Positions 35,801-42,551 are shown, numbered from the stretch's first letter. The stretch: DNA of 43,408 bases from an uncultured Bacteroidales bacterium (GCA_905235085.1 CAJOKD010000022.1:1-43408), one strand, 5' to 3'. Notes: generated by a model from the letters alone, not told the origin. Made by a program: numbers and translations.

Positions 35801-36419
35801 CGGGAAGCACCTTTCACTCTCCGAGACGGAGGATCTGGACAAGCTGCGTAAGTCGTTGAGGTTCAAGGACCGGGATTCCAGCTACATAGATGCAATGTCG
35901 GTGCGTGGAATAGTCAACAACGACCAGCTGGAGATATTCCCGTTCATCCTGGACGTGGACCGATACACCGTTGCTCTCAGTGGAATACAGCAATTCGACC
36001 AGAAATTCAAATACCACGTGGCGGCCATCAAGTCTCCGGTGCCGTTCAAGTTCGGAGTGAACCTCAAGGGAGTGTTCTCTGACTGGAAATGGAAGCTCGG
36101 GAAGGCCAAGTTCAAGAGTACCAAGATTCCTCTATTCGACGAGCAGGTCGACGGTGTGAGAGTCAATCTTGTGAACGCAATCCACAACATATTCGAGAGG
36201 GGAGTGGAGCAGGCCATCAGGCAGAACGAGCAAGCTCAGGCCGCCATCGAGTCGAAGAAGGCGGAGGAGCATTATTCCGCTGAGGAAACGGAGGAACTGA
36301 CCGAAGCCGAGAAGCAGGAGCTGAACGCTGCTGAGTCCGCGAAGGCTGAGACTGCCGAGGCCGAGAAGGCTGATAAGACAGAGACTGCTGAGACTGAGGG
36401 TTCGGAATTGGCGGAATGA
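32832..36419 (+). CDS. AsmA-like / YhdP-type large envelope protein
   Basis: A 1195-residue protein. One N-terminal hydrophobic helix (about residues 17-43) follows a basic stretch (KGKRRGRARKWLKG), typical of AsmA-type inner-membrane anchors. AsmA-like repeats follow: VTFSDVKASMFRSFPNLNVTIGDFSLTYP, a long beta-rich region, and C-terminal ending VPFKFGVNLKGVFSDWKWKLGKAKFKS. These proteins are thought to be phospholipid transport bridges to the outer membrane; here that is inferred. The last ~45 residues are low complexity, rich in Ala, Glu, Lys and Thr, and probably a disordered tail. It begins 5 bases after malQ. tRNA-Leu's promoter overlaps its 3' end. Confidence 0.85.
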   Translation: MEEEGKGKRRGRARKWLKGLLLAFFGLWALVIIVLQLVLSSAFLTKVVDLLADRYVDGTVTFSDVKASMFRSFPNLNVTIGDFSLTYPHDRFAAYDSIATVSDFLRNLGRGSEVDTLAHFDRLSVSVNYIDLIRKKLDIRHVVLEHPRVFAHRYDSTAANWKMFRLEPKEGGSDSTVFDMPVSVGKVSLEDRPFAVFTDLADTLSGTLFLKGMTAKGHYDVKENKLSKVHLSMDSLFVAGRLPSDTLALALDHLGVKEHGPHYDVDLKSKAYLALRSAGRMQIPLSASCEFTPDLQKKLFEIKDLKASVATLDLKGEGLLDMSRDSMYVKADVALEDEPVSEVTKFLGDNFPVLKKLKTDALISADGHCDGYFDKQSGRIPEMSVHLTVPESRIGWKGIEETGRIDLEAIASTRDGKLVAEVQDLCVHVQGAGVQVKGTADDLLGDDPLITLDSDVHFRLDSLTRFLPEDSGITAKGNLDGGVKGKFKLSELDIYNFSDIGIEAALKSNGIRIYDPKDTLTAYLGKTSINLGPDAKGKNVVSAAVDSIFAEYGKSTFIKGKKVNLSASNSTENIKGLPGRHPLICKLDASSIGMMDLDSCFVAVSGTSNTLKFTPTPKGKETVPYLNLSNSNQSLTIRESVNRYSASGVSVNVAAHQVAADNRARRKHLLDSLQKVYPGVPRDSLFYKAFSQNRRAIPDYLTEKDFQKKDIHISLGESVSKYIQDWDISGNLKVASGKIITPYYPLENTFSSLSGKFNNNSITLSNVTINSGQSDVSAKGTLTGLRRALTSKRGGLLNLNLNLSSSVIDVNEILLAANAGKQFMPPGENVALQGVDDGTYLNAVKEGAVVDTSAGSALIVLPANLNAKVAVNANTVRWSSLETSFVSTNLEMKERCLQATNTFAMTNMGEAFLEGFYSTRTKKDLKAGFDLMLSNITAEKVIELFPAVDSIMPMLKAFKGLLDCEMAATTSIDTDMNVVLPTLTGIIKIDGKHLSLSETEDLDKLRKSLRFKDRDSSYIDAMSVRGIVNNDQLEIFPFILDVDRYTVALSGIQQFDQKFKYHVAAIKSPVPFKFGVNLKGVFSDWKWKLGKAKFKSTKIPLFDEQVDGVRVNLVNAIHNIFERGVEQAIRQNEQAQAAIESKKAEEHYSAEETEELTEAEKQELNAAESAKAETAEAEKADKTETAETEGSELAE

Positions 36420-36438
36420 TTATTTGTGATTATCTTTG
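36408..36438 (+). promoter_or_regulatory. promoter of tRNA-Leu, overlapping the AsmA gene end
   Basis: TTG (36408-36410), 20 bases, TATCTTTG (36431-36438). The tRNA starts 10 bases downstream, an excellent phylum-type promoter. Confidence 0.7.
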
Positions 36439-36448
36439 CAACCCTTCT

Positions 36449-36529
36449 GCGGGCGTGTTGGAATGGTAGACAAGCCAGACTTAGGATCTGGTGGAGAAAT
36501 CCGTGAGGGTTCGAGTCCCTCCGCCCGTA
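36449..36529 (+). tRNA. tRNA-Leu (UAG anticodon)
   Basis: An 81-base type II tRNA. The acceptor stem GCGGGCG (36449-36455) pairs with CGCCCGT (36522-36528) with one G-U pair. The anticodon stem-loop CCAGA-CTTAGGA-TCTGG gives anticodon TAG at 36482-36484. The long variable arm (about 36492-36506) and T-arm GGTTCGAGTCC confirm class. CCA is not encoded. Confidence 0.95.
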
Positions 36530-36540
36530 CTTCTATCTAA

Positions 36541-36560
36541 CGAGGGGAGCAGCCCCCTCG
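36541..36560 (+). terminator. hairpin after tRNA-Leu, weak terminator candidate
   Basis: CGAGGGG (36541-36547), loop AGCAGC, CCCCTCG (36554-36560), 7-bp perfect stem 11 bases after the tRNA end. No T-run follows, so it may be a processing or termination hairpin. Confidence 0.35.
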
Positions 36561-36820
36561 AGAACCCCCGCGGCCTTAAACCCTTTCCGTATTTGCCTCC
36601 TTCGTCGTCAAATACCCGGCCCGGCCGGGCGCCTGATGGCGTAGTCGCTACGCTCTGGAACTGCTTCGGTTCAAAGGATATGGGGCTGGAACCAATCGTT
36701 TCGGAACTTACTATAAATCAATTAGTTATAAATCGGCAAGTTCCAGGTCTCAGGTTTACACAGGACCCGGTGCCGGCCCCGGGCGATTTAATAAAAACGG
36801 TTATACCTTGCACATTATTC
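36561..36820. other. gene-free hairpin-rich stretch between tRNA-Leu and the TA locus
   Basis: There is no credible gene from 36530 to 36874; a frame open through the region fails to match any family and starts inside the tRNA. Seen instead: GTATTTG/CAAATAC inverted repeat (36589-36595, 36609-36615), the palindrome GCCCGGCCGGGC (36619-36630), GCGTAG-TCG-CTACGC (36639-36653), and GGAACTT/AAGTTCC (36703-36709, 36738-36744) flanking a TATAAATC direct repeat (36712, 36727). It may be a scar of integration at the tRNA or a small RNA. Confidence 0.45.
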
Positions 36821-36858
36821 TTGTTTTGTAATGCATTTTACATTATATTTGCATTACA
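36821..36858 (+). promoter_or_regulatory. promoter with palindromic operator of the antitoxin gene
   Basis: TTG (36821-36823), 20 bases, TATATTTG (36844-36851). The perfect inverted repeat TGTAATGCA (36827-36835) / TGCATTACA (36850-36858) spans the spacer and -7 box, with an additional half-site TTACA at 36838-36842. Classic for an autoregulating RelB/DinJ antitoxin. Confidence 0.65.
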
Positions 36859-36874
36859 TACTGATAAAAGAATA

Positions 36875-37162
36875 ATGACATCTATTACTATCAGAGTAGA
36901 CGAGCAGCTGAAGAAGAGCTTCGACTATATGTGCGACCAGTTCGGACTCAGCAACAGCGCTGCGCTCAACCTGTTTATGAAGGCGGTTGTGCGGGAACGT
37001 CGTATTCCTTTTGAGATTAAAGCGGAATCTGACGCGGAAGTGAGGCAGAAGGGATGGGAGGCTTTCCAGAGGATGAGGGCATCGGCCATTGCCGATGGTG
37101 TGGGCGAGATGAGCCTGGAGGAGATTAATGCCGAAATTGCTGCCGCTAGAAATGGGGAGTAA
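36875..37162 (+). CDS. RelB/DinJ-family antitoxin
   Basis: A 95-residue protein with an N-terminal ribbon-helix-helix, MTSITIRVDEQLKKSFDYMCDQFGLSNSAALNLFMKAVVRERRIPFEI, exactly the RelB/DinJ pattern. The C-terminal part (EMSLEEINAEIAAARNGE) would wrap the toxin. ATG 36875 is chosen; the longer open frame upstream runs into the tRNA. It overlaps the PIN toxin start by 11 bases, as TA pairs do. Its operator is intact. Its partner is broken. Confidence 0.87.
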   Translation: MTSITIRVDEQLKKSFDYMCDQFGLSNSAALNLFMKAVVRERRIPFEIKAESDAEVRQKGWEAFQRMRASAIADGVGEMSLEEINAEIAAARNGE

Positions 37163-37568
37163 GGTATTCGCTGTTATCGATACGAATGTCATCGTATCGG
37201 CCGTGATCTCGAAGAGTCCGGAGTCCTCACCCCTCCTGGTCCTGGCCTACGTGTACTCCGGGACCATAATTCCTGTTTTCAATGCCGAGATCATTCAGGA
37301 GTATCGAGAGGTTTTAAGTCGGGACTAGTTTCACTTGGATCCACTGGATATCGAAGATGCCCTGCAGGTGATTATGGATTATGGTCTTAATGTCGAAAGG
37401 AATGCAGTGGAGGACGAAGTGTTCCCTGATCCCAATGATATTGTCTTTTACGAGGTTAAAATGAGCAAAGAGGATGCTTATCTTGTTACGGGCAACATCA
37501 AGCATTTCCCGAAGAAACCGTTCGTGGTCACGCCAAGGGAGATGGTTGAGATAATTGACGGACTTTAG
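37152..37568 (+). pseudogene. PIN-domain toxin (PF13470/COG1569-like), interrupted by one in-frame TAG
   Basis: The frame gives MGSKVFAVIDTNVIVSAVIS, then EIIQEYREVLSRD and TAG at 37326-37328. It continues in the same frame: FHLDPLDIEDALQVIMDYGLNVE, then FPDPNDIVFYEVKMSKEDAYLVTGNIKHFPKKPFVVTPREMVEI. Together this is a full-length PIN toxin with the Asp (VIDTN), Glu and Asp residues of the RNase site. One change, for instance AAG to TAG (Lys in the usual RPKF position), explains the break. Possible also: sequencing error or readthrough. The start overlaps the antitoxin end. Confidence 0.85.
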
Positions 37569-37639
37569 TTATTATCGAATTGAATTCCCATCCATTTCAT
37601 CCGGGCCGTGTTTCGCTGCTGCAAATCATCAGAAAAGCG

Positions 37640-37647
37640 TATATTTG
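37640..37647 (+). promoter_or_regulatory. -7 box of the ybjQ-like gene
   Basis: TATATTTG, matching TAnnTTTG, 26 bases before ATG 37673. No good -33 element is seen. Confidence 0.45.
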
Positions 37648-37672
37648 TGTTCGGTAAGGAAATGATATTCTT

Positions 37673-37993
37673 ATGATACTCACTACTACACCTACGGTCG
37701 AAGGACGCACGATACGTGAATACAAGGGCGTCGTATTCGGGGAGGTTATCTCCGGCGTGAATTTCTTGCGCGATTTAGCTGCCAGCGTCAGGGACCTCGT
37801 GGGAGGCCGTTCGACTTCCTACGAAGAGGAACTGATCAACGCCCGCTCGCAGGCGATGGACGAGATGGCCGAACGTGCGGCAAGGCTCGGAGCCGATGCC
37901 GTCATAGGCATAGACATCGATTACGAAGTCCTTGGCGAGAGAGGAGGGATGCTGATGGTCACCGCTTCCGGAACAGCTGTCAAACTCGACTGA
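37673..37993 (+). CDS. YbjQ/UPF0145-family protein
   Basis: A 106-residue protein of the UPF0145 family (PF01906, once called heavy-metal binding). It contains [76 protein letters not shown], the family's whole pattern. It forms a pentameric dodecin-like small protein in known structures; biological role unknown. The stop overlaps the transporter ATG (TGATG). Confidence 0.9.
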   Translation: MILTTTPTVEGRTIREYKGVVFGEVISGVNFLRDLAASVRDLVGGRSTSYEEELINARSQAMDEMAERAARLGADAVIGIDIDYEVLGERGGMLMVTASGTAVKLD

Positions 37994-38895
37994 TGGTAAA
38001 GGACAAACTGGCCGGGCATCTCGCCATTGCAGCGACATACACAATATTCGGGCTGAACCTGATATTCTGCAAGGACATTGCAAATGCGGCAGCGGTTTCC
38101 CCGATAGTGCTTTTCACCCTGAGGGCGGCAGGTGCTTCCGCGCTCTTCTGGTTGCTTTCGCTGTTCCTCCCTGGAGAACACATCGCTAAGGGAGATATGT
38201 GGAAGATAGCTTTGGCTTCTTTCACCGGTCTCTTCGTGCCCCAGACCACGTTCTTGTATGCCATCACGATGGCAACCCCTCTCGACACCGGAATACTCGG
38301 CACCCTAGGACCTATATTCACTATGTTCTTCGCCTTCCTTTTCCTCAAGGAACCCATCACGTTCAAGAAGGCCGTGGGAGTAGTGATCAGTTTCGTGGGA
38401 GTCCTCCTGCTGGTGCTGAATTCCGTGCATCACGGAGGAGCTACATCTACAACGCCGATGGGCGTGGTTCTGTTACTGCTCAACAGCATCAGTTTCTCTA
38501 TGTACCTGGGAGCGTTCAGGCCGCTGATCTCCCGATACGGTGTGGTGACCTTCATGAAGTGGATGTTCCTGTTCTCCCTGCTGACAGCCCTCCCATTCTC
38601 TGCCAACGGGCTGATACACACCGATTTCGCGGCAATCCCGGTGGATGTGCGCTGGGAGATAGGCTACCTTGTATTCTTCGCCACCTTCGTCGCATATTTC
38701 CTCATCCCTTACGGGCAGAAGAGGATACGTCCGACGCTGGTGAGTATGTACACTTACCTTCAGCCGATAATCGCGGCGGTGATCAGCGTCTGGGTCGGGA
38801 TGGACACCCTTTCCTGGCAGAAGGTGCTATTTACGGTCCTTATTGTCGGTGGAGTGGTGCTCGTCAGCAAGAGCCGCGCTGCCGCCTCGAAGTAA
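37993..38895 (+). CDS. EamA / DMT-superfamily transporter
   Basis: A 300-residue protein with ten hydrophobic segments in two EamA repeats (first about residues 7-135, second about 145-290). Visible: ATYTIFGLNLIFCKDIANAAAV, TPLDTGILGTLGPIFTMFFAFLFLKEPITFKKAVGVVISFVGVLLL and the second-half equivalent LQPIIAAVISVWVGMDTLSWQKVLFTVLIVGGVVLV. These export or import metabolites; substrate unknown. Translationally coupled to the ybjQ-like gene. Confidence 0.92.
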   Translation: MVKDKLAGHLAIAATYTIFGLNLIFCKDIANAAAVSPIVLFTLRAAGASALFWLLSLFLPGEHIAKGDMWKIALASFTGLFVPQTTFLYAITMATPLDTGILGTLGPIFTMFFAFLFLKEPITFKKAVGVVISFVGVLLLVLNSVHHGGATSTTPMGVVLLLLNSISFSMYLGAFRPLISRYGVVTFMKWMFLFSLLTALPFSANGLIHTDFAAIPVDVRWEIGYLVFFATFVAYFLIPYGQKRIRPTLVSMYTYLQPIIAAVISVWVGMDTLSWQKVLFTVLIVGGVVLVSKSRAAASK

Positions 38896-38921
38896 TTGAT
38901 TGATAATAGGATAAAAAGAAT

Positions 38922-39527
38922 ATGACGACCCTTGTCCTGATACTTGTCACCGTCGCGGTCAGTCTCCTGTGCTTCAACGGGACACTGGATGCCGACGCGC
39001 TGAAGTTCAATGCATATGGAATATGGCACCGTGGGCAGTGGCACCGGATGCTTACTTACGGCCTGGTCCACGGCGGATGGGGACACCTGCTGTTCAACAT
39101 GCTCACCCTGTACTTCTTCGGGACGGTGGTGGAGCGGTATTTCGCCGCGGCTTTCGGCAGTACCCAGGGAATAGTCCTGTACGTGCTGCTCTATGTCAGC
39201 GCCCTCGCAGTCTCGACTGTCGGCGACCTCCTCAAGAACAAGGATAATCCATATTACAATGCTGTGGGTGCTTCGGGCGCCGTGTCCGCGGTCCTGTTCG
39301 CGTCCATCCTCTTCGAGCCGAAGATGGGAATATACATCTATCTGATCCCGATTCCCGTGCCGGGCTACATATTCGCGCCTCTGTACCTCCTCTACTGCTG
39401 GTATATGGCTCATATGGACAACATCGGCCACACGGCCCACTTCTGGGGCGCCGTCTACGGCCTCGTCTTCCCCCTCCTCTTCCGCCCCGACATCCTCCAG
39501 CACTTCATCAGGCAGCTGGGCGGGTAG
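38922..39527 (+). CDS. rhomboid-family intramembrane serine protease
   Basis: A 201-residue membrane protein with six hydrophobic segments. The motifs HGGWGHLLFNMLTLYFFG (His50, His55, Asn59), GASGAVSAVLFA (catalytic Ser118) and GHTAHFWGAVYG (catalytic His173) give an intact Ser-His dyad. It would cleave membrane proteins within the bilayer. Targets unknown. It begins 26 bases after the transporter and is followed by a three-hairpin intergenic repeat. Confidence 0.92.
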   Translation: MTTLVLILVTVAVSLLCFNGTLDADALKFNAYGIWHRGQWHRMLTYGLVHGGWGHLLFNMLTLYFFGTVVERYFAAAFGSTQGIVLYVLLYVSALAVSTVGDLLKNKDNPYYNAVGASGAVSAVLFASILFEPKMGIYIYLIPIPVPGYIFAPLYLLYCWYMAHMDNIGHTAHFWGAVYGLVFPLLFRPDILQHFIRQLGG

Positions 39528-39534
39528 GGGCGAG

Positions 39535-39588
39535 ATTGCCGGTCGGTGCCGGCAATGACGGTCCCGTCATGCCCGACTTGTCCGGGCA
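39535..39588. repeat. three-hairpin intergenic repeat element
   Basis: Three successive perfect hairpins: ATTGCCGG-TCGGTG-CCGGCAAT (39535-39556), TGACGG-TC-CCGTCA (39556-39569) and TGCCCG-ACTTGTC-CGGGCA (39570-39588). Modular GTCATGCCCG...CGGGCATC palindromes are known from intergenic repeats of other bacteria. It starts 8 bases after the rhomboid stop, so it may also act as a terminator. Confidence 0.6.
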
Positions 39589-39598
39589 TCCGTATTAT

Positions 39599-39650
39599 TT
39601 CACATTTTGTGATTCACATTTTGTGAAATCAAAATAATGTCCTATCTTTG
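39599..39650 (+). promoter_or_regulatory. ATPase promoter with tandem palindromic operator
   Basis: TTCACATTTTGTGA is repeated exactly twice without a gap (39599-39612 and 39613-39626); each has the palindrome TCACA-TTT-TGTGA. The second overlaps the -33 TTTG (39620-39623), which is 19 bases before TATCTTTG (39643-39650). A repressor bound there would block the ATPase promoter. Confidence 0.6.
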
Positions 39651-39665
39651 AGAAAAGTTATTGCT

Positions 39666-40799
39666 ATGAGTGCGCCTTTTAACCCGTTTATATTGTCTCT
39701 ACACACGCCTGTGCGGTATTTTTGTGATAGAAAGACAGAGACTGATGATATTATCAAGTATCTGGAGAACGGCTCCAATATCACTCTGATTTCGCCTCGA
39801 AGGCTAGGAAAAACAGGGCTGATTTATCATATTTTTGATGTTTTGGAAGAGAGAGACGCTGACTATGAGACGTATTACATCGATATTTATCCGAGCCATA
39901 GTTTCGAGGATTTCCTCGCTTTAACGGCAGAGGCGATATATACCAAGACTGCCGGGAGGTCTGCGATCAGGTCTTTCCTTGATACCCTGAAATCTTTCCG
40001 TCCGGTATTGTCTACCGATCCAGTAACCGGCAAGGCGCGGTTCTCATTTACATTCCAGACTGATACGGAGAAAAGATATACCCTTAAATCCCTGCTGGAT
40101 TACCTCGAAAGCCGCAAGAAAAAAGTCATAGTTGCGATAGATGAGTTCCAGCAGATAAGGTCGTACAGTGATATTTCTGCAGAGGCGACGCTCAGGACGC
40201 ACATACAGCCGCTGAAGAATGTCCAGTTTATATTCAGCGGCAGCAAGAGGCGCGTGATGGCTGATATGTTCACCGGGGAGAAGAGCCCGTTCTATGAGAG
40301 TTCAGCGATGTATCCTATCGGCAAGATAGACGAAGAGGAATACTCCTCATTCATCCGTAAACAGTTCATTGACAACGGGAAGACTATTACTGATGAGGCT
40401 GTGGGCTTCATTCTGGAATGGACGAAAAGGCATACCTTCTATACCCAATTCCTGTGTAACAGGGTATTCCTTGGGACTCGGAAGGAAGCCACTGTGACGG
40501 AGGTGCTGGTCGCCATAGATTTGATATTCAAAGAGAATGAGGATGCTTTTCTTGAGAGGCGGAACCTCCTGACGGGGAGGCAGTGGAATTATCTGATTGC
40601 TGTTGCCAAGGAGGGAGAACTGTCACAGCCGACATCCAACGAGTTCCTCCAAAGATACCATCTTGGCGCGCAGTCATCTTCCCTCAGGACTCTTGAGGCC
40701 TTGGTCGAGAAGGAACTGATCCTGGAGACTAAATCGACTGCCGGGAGTTCATACAGCGTCTATAATGTATTCCTGTCCAGGTGGCTGGAGAGGCTGTAA
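39666..40799 (+). CDS. stand-alone AAA/archaeal-type ATPase (PF01637-like)
   Basis: A 377-residue protein. Walker A ISPRRLGKTGL (Gly48-Lys49-Thr50) and Walker B KVIVAIDEFQ (about 153-162) are intact, followed by a winged-helix-like C-terminal part (TGRQWNYLIAVAKEGELSQPTSNEFLQRYHLGAQSSSLRTLEALVEKELILE). These are typical of STAND/archaeal ATPase-type proteins common in Bacteroidota; the function is unknown. ATG 39666 is chosen, 15 bases after the -7 box; an earlier TTG lies inside the -7 box. No partner nuclease or toxin gene is adjacent that I can recognise. Confidence 0.85.
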   Translation: MSAPFNPFILSLHTPVRYFCDRKTETDDIIKYLENGSNITLISPRRLGKTGLIYHIFDVLEERDADYETYYIDIYPSHSFEDFLALTAEAIYTKTAGRSAIRSFLDTLKSFRPVLSTDPVTGKARFSFTFQTDTEKRYTLKSLLDYLESRKKKVIVAIDEFQQIRSYSDISAEATLRTHIQPLKNVQFIFSGSKRRVMADMFTGEKSPFYESSAMYPIGKIDEEEYSSFIRKQFIDNGKTITDEAVGFILEWTKRHTFYTQFLCNRVFLGTRKEATVTEVLVAIDLIFKENEDAFLERRNLLTGRQWNYLIAVAKEGELSQPTSNEFLQRYHLGAQSSSLRTLEALVEKELILETKSTAGSSYSVYNVFLSRWLERL

Positions 40800-40826
40800 G
40801 GGTTAGCTGGATATCTTTTTGTACTT

Positions 40827-41210
40827 TTGGATATGCCACATAATGGTTTATTTCTGCCAGATTCTCCGGGGGGGTTCAATGCCAGGATCTCCGACAGGTG
40901 GGATCTGACTCTGGAATGCATCCGGCGCCATTATCTTGGAGAGTCAAGTCCTTTGGATAAGTGTTTGAATCATCCGACCAACGTCCGGTTCTTCAATCTG
41001 TTCGTCGATTTCAAAGGCTTTGTTGACTTGTTCTTCCTCCAGGACTGAGTATCGGATGATTATCAGGAAGTCAAGTTTTGGCTGGATACCCCGTTGTTCG
41101 ATACCAATCCTATCCCCAAGACTGTTGAGGACTATCTTGGCTTCATCGCCCGCGAACTGGACTTCGTTGAGAGGCGGAACAGGAGGATAGAGGAGTTCTG
41201 CAAAGGGTAA
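40827..41210 (+). pseudogene. remnant of a DUF6994-like protein gene with an in-frame TGA
   Basis: The frame reads ARISDRWDLTLECIRRHYLGE, then NLFVDFKGFVDLFFLQD, TGA (41046-41048), then continues in frame VSDDYQEVKFWLDTPLFDTN, then IPKTVEDYLGFIARELDFVERRNRRIEEF to TAA 41208. This matches the C-terminal half of a ~220-residue family (DUF6994, from memory) in which a residue such as Cys or Leu replaces the stop. The first ~120 residues of that family are missing, so the 5' part is truncated or deleted. Function unknown. Confidence 0.6.
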
Positions 41211-41268
41211 TGCAGGAGAGTAGCGATTGAGATTGGGCGTCCTATTTCCGCAAATTAGGTATTTTATA

Positions 41269-41296
41269 TTGCGTAAAATCTTTTTTGCTATTTTTG
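41269..41296 (+). promoter_or_regulatory. putative promoter of the AT-rich accessory pair
   Basis: TTG (41269-41271), 17 bases, TATTTTTG (41289-41296). A 74-base AT-rich leader follows to ATG 41371. Confidence 0.4.
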
Positions 41297-41370
41297 TTTT
41301 ACATAAAAAACTAATAGAGATAGAGAATAATCCATTCATAAGTATAATTAATAATAAGACCCTATAGATT

Positions 41371-41556
41371 ATGTGTTACTATGACGATGATGACATAGAT
41401 TGGGGGGCAGAAGCTATCAGACGGTTTGAGGAAGGACAGCGCGAAGCGGAAAGGAGACGCCTCCTGTCAACTGGCAATTTGTCGGATGCCTCAGAGGCAT
41501 TTGGATATGATGCATGGGCTTTGAATGCCTATTTAGCTAGAAAGAATAAGAAGTAA
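41371..41556 (+). CDS. small acidic-to-charged unknown protein, 61 residues
   Basis: A 61-residue protein opening MCYYDDDDIDWGAEAIRRFEEGQREAERRR with a helical charged middle and ending NAYLARKNKK. No family recognised. A promoter-like pair lies upstream and the next gene starts 37 bases later. AT-rich like its neighbour. It is a probable gene because of good start context, ordinary composition and a partner, but coding is not proven. Confidence 0.5.
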   Translation: MCYYDDDDIDWGAEAIRRFEEGQREAERRRLLSTGNLSDASEAFGYDAWALNAYLARKNKK

Positions 41557-41593
41557 TTAAGATGAGTAGGTTGGACTAGTAAGAGGTTAGGAA

Positions 41594-42361
41594 ATGGGAG
41601 CAATTCACTATGAGGTCGTTCAGGTGGACGGCAGCTTTAAACGCTACAACACAATAGACGAGTTGAAGGATATTGGTGACTTCTTTTTTATAGTGGAGAA
41701 AGAAGAGGGATATCATTGCGCTACATACAGCCACTATCACGCACGGATAATAGATAAAGACGGGAATCCCACTCAAGTGGATTATAAGGGGTACATTTTC
41801 CGCATATTCAGTATCTCTGGTCAGGCTGGTAATTACATCTTGAGCATTAGGTTTGACATGCCCCATGGTCAAGGTTCAAAACTAAGGGAGTTCCATAAAG
41901 ATATCTCATATAATCATACTTATGAGGCTTATTCTATGATTAAGCCCGAATGGGATTATGGTACTCAATATAAGGACCTTCTTAATTATTTTGAGGAGCT
42001 TGACAAGTATGGTGTTGATGCTTATGACCGCATACTAGAACTTGAAGAGGAGCAAAAGAGAGTTAGAGAGCAAGAAGAAAAGAGAATTAGACTTGAAGCA
42101 GAAGAACTTGAAGAGAGTCTTCTTCCTCATTTTAAGGAGAAATCGGTTTTTATAGCATCTTGTTTAGCTCTCATTCTCTTAGTAATCATCGTTTCAAGTT
42201 GGTGGTTCGATGAAATAGGGTGGTTTAACTGTGTTCTTTTGGTTGCAATGGGTGGGGAGGTTTTTATGTGTTATCACTCCTTGTTTTGCAAGGGATTTAC
42301 AATGCAAGAAGTGATAAATGGAAGAATAAGCATCCTGACGACCCAAGAAATAAGTATTTAA
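41594..42361 (+). CDS. unknown membrane-anchored protein with coiled coil
   Basis: A 255-residue protein. Residues 1-140 form a soluble domain (HYEVVQVDGSFKRYNTIDELKDIGDFFFIVEKEEGYHC). A Glu/Lys/Arg-rich coiled coil (about 145-180: LELEEEQKRVREQEEKRIR) follows, and two hydrophobic segments (about 190-205, 215-230) suggest membrane anchoring. A short soluble tail ends it. AT-rich, unlike the chromosomal genes to the left, so probably acquired. No family recognised. It lies beside a 61-residue gene and an IS. Confidence 0.6.
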   Translation: MGAIHYEVVQVDGSFKRYNTIDELKDIGDFFFIVEKEEGYHCATYSHYHARIIDKDGNPTQVDYKGYIFRIFSISGQAGNYILSIRFDMPHGQGSKLREFHKDISYNHTYEAYSMIKPEWDYGTQYKDLLNYFEELDKYGVDAYDRILELEEEQKRVREQEEKRIRLEAEELEESLLPHFKEKSVFIASCLALILLVIIVSSWWFDEIGWFNCVLLVAMGGEVFMCYHSLFCKGFTMQEVINGRISILTTQEISI

Positions 42362-42512
42362 CTTAACTTTTTAAAAGGTTATCATGCGATTCTTAATTCT
42401 TGAATTGTGAATTCATTATATGGCCTTATCCGGTAGTGTTCCATCCAGTGTGTCTAGAGTAGTGTCTGCAATTTAAAGAACGTTCAAAGTTACACCATTT
42501 TTCTTGTTATCC

Positions 42513-42551
42513 AAGGAGACTGGCCCCTTCCACGGGTTGCTCAGTCTCCTT
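42513..42551. repeat. 10-bp inverted repeat over the transposase stop
   Basis: AAGGAGACTG (42513-42522) and CAGTCTCCTT (42542-42551) are perfectly complementary with a 19-base loop, covering the transposase stop (42541-42543). Likely the transposase terminator or part of the IS end region. Confidence 0.5.

Noticed and set aside
32832..36419. malQ and the AsmA gene as one fused protein
   Set aside because: malQ ends in a stop at 32827 and the AsmA gene has its own ATG and N-terminal membrane anchor.
36541..36560. Strong intrinsic terminator after tRNA-Leu
   Set aside because: The stem is good but no T-run follows, so it is kept only as a weak candidate.
36491..36874. N-terminal extension of the antitoxin into the tRNA
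   Set aside because: It runs through tRNA-Leu, and the ribbon-helix-helix domain begins at ATG 36875 just after a promoter and operator.
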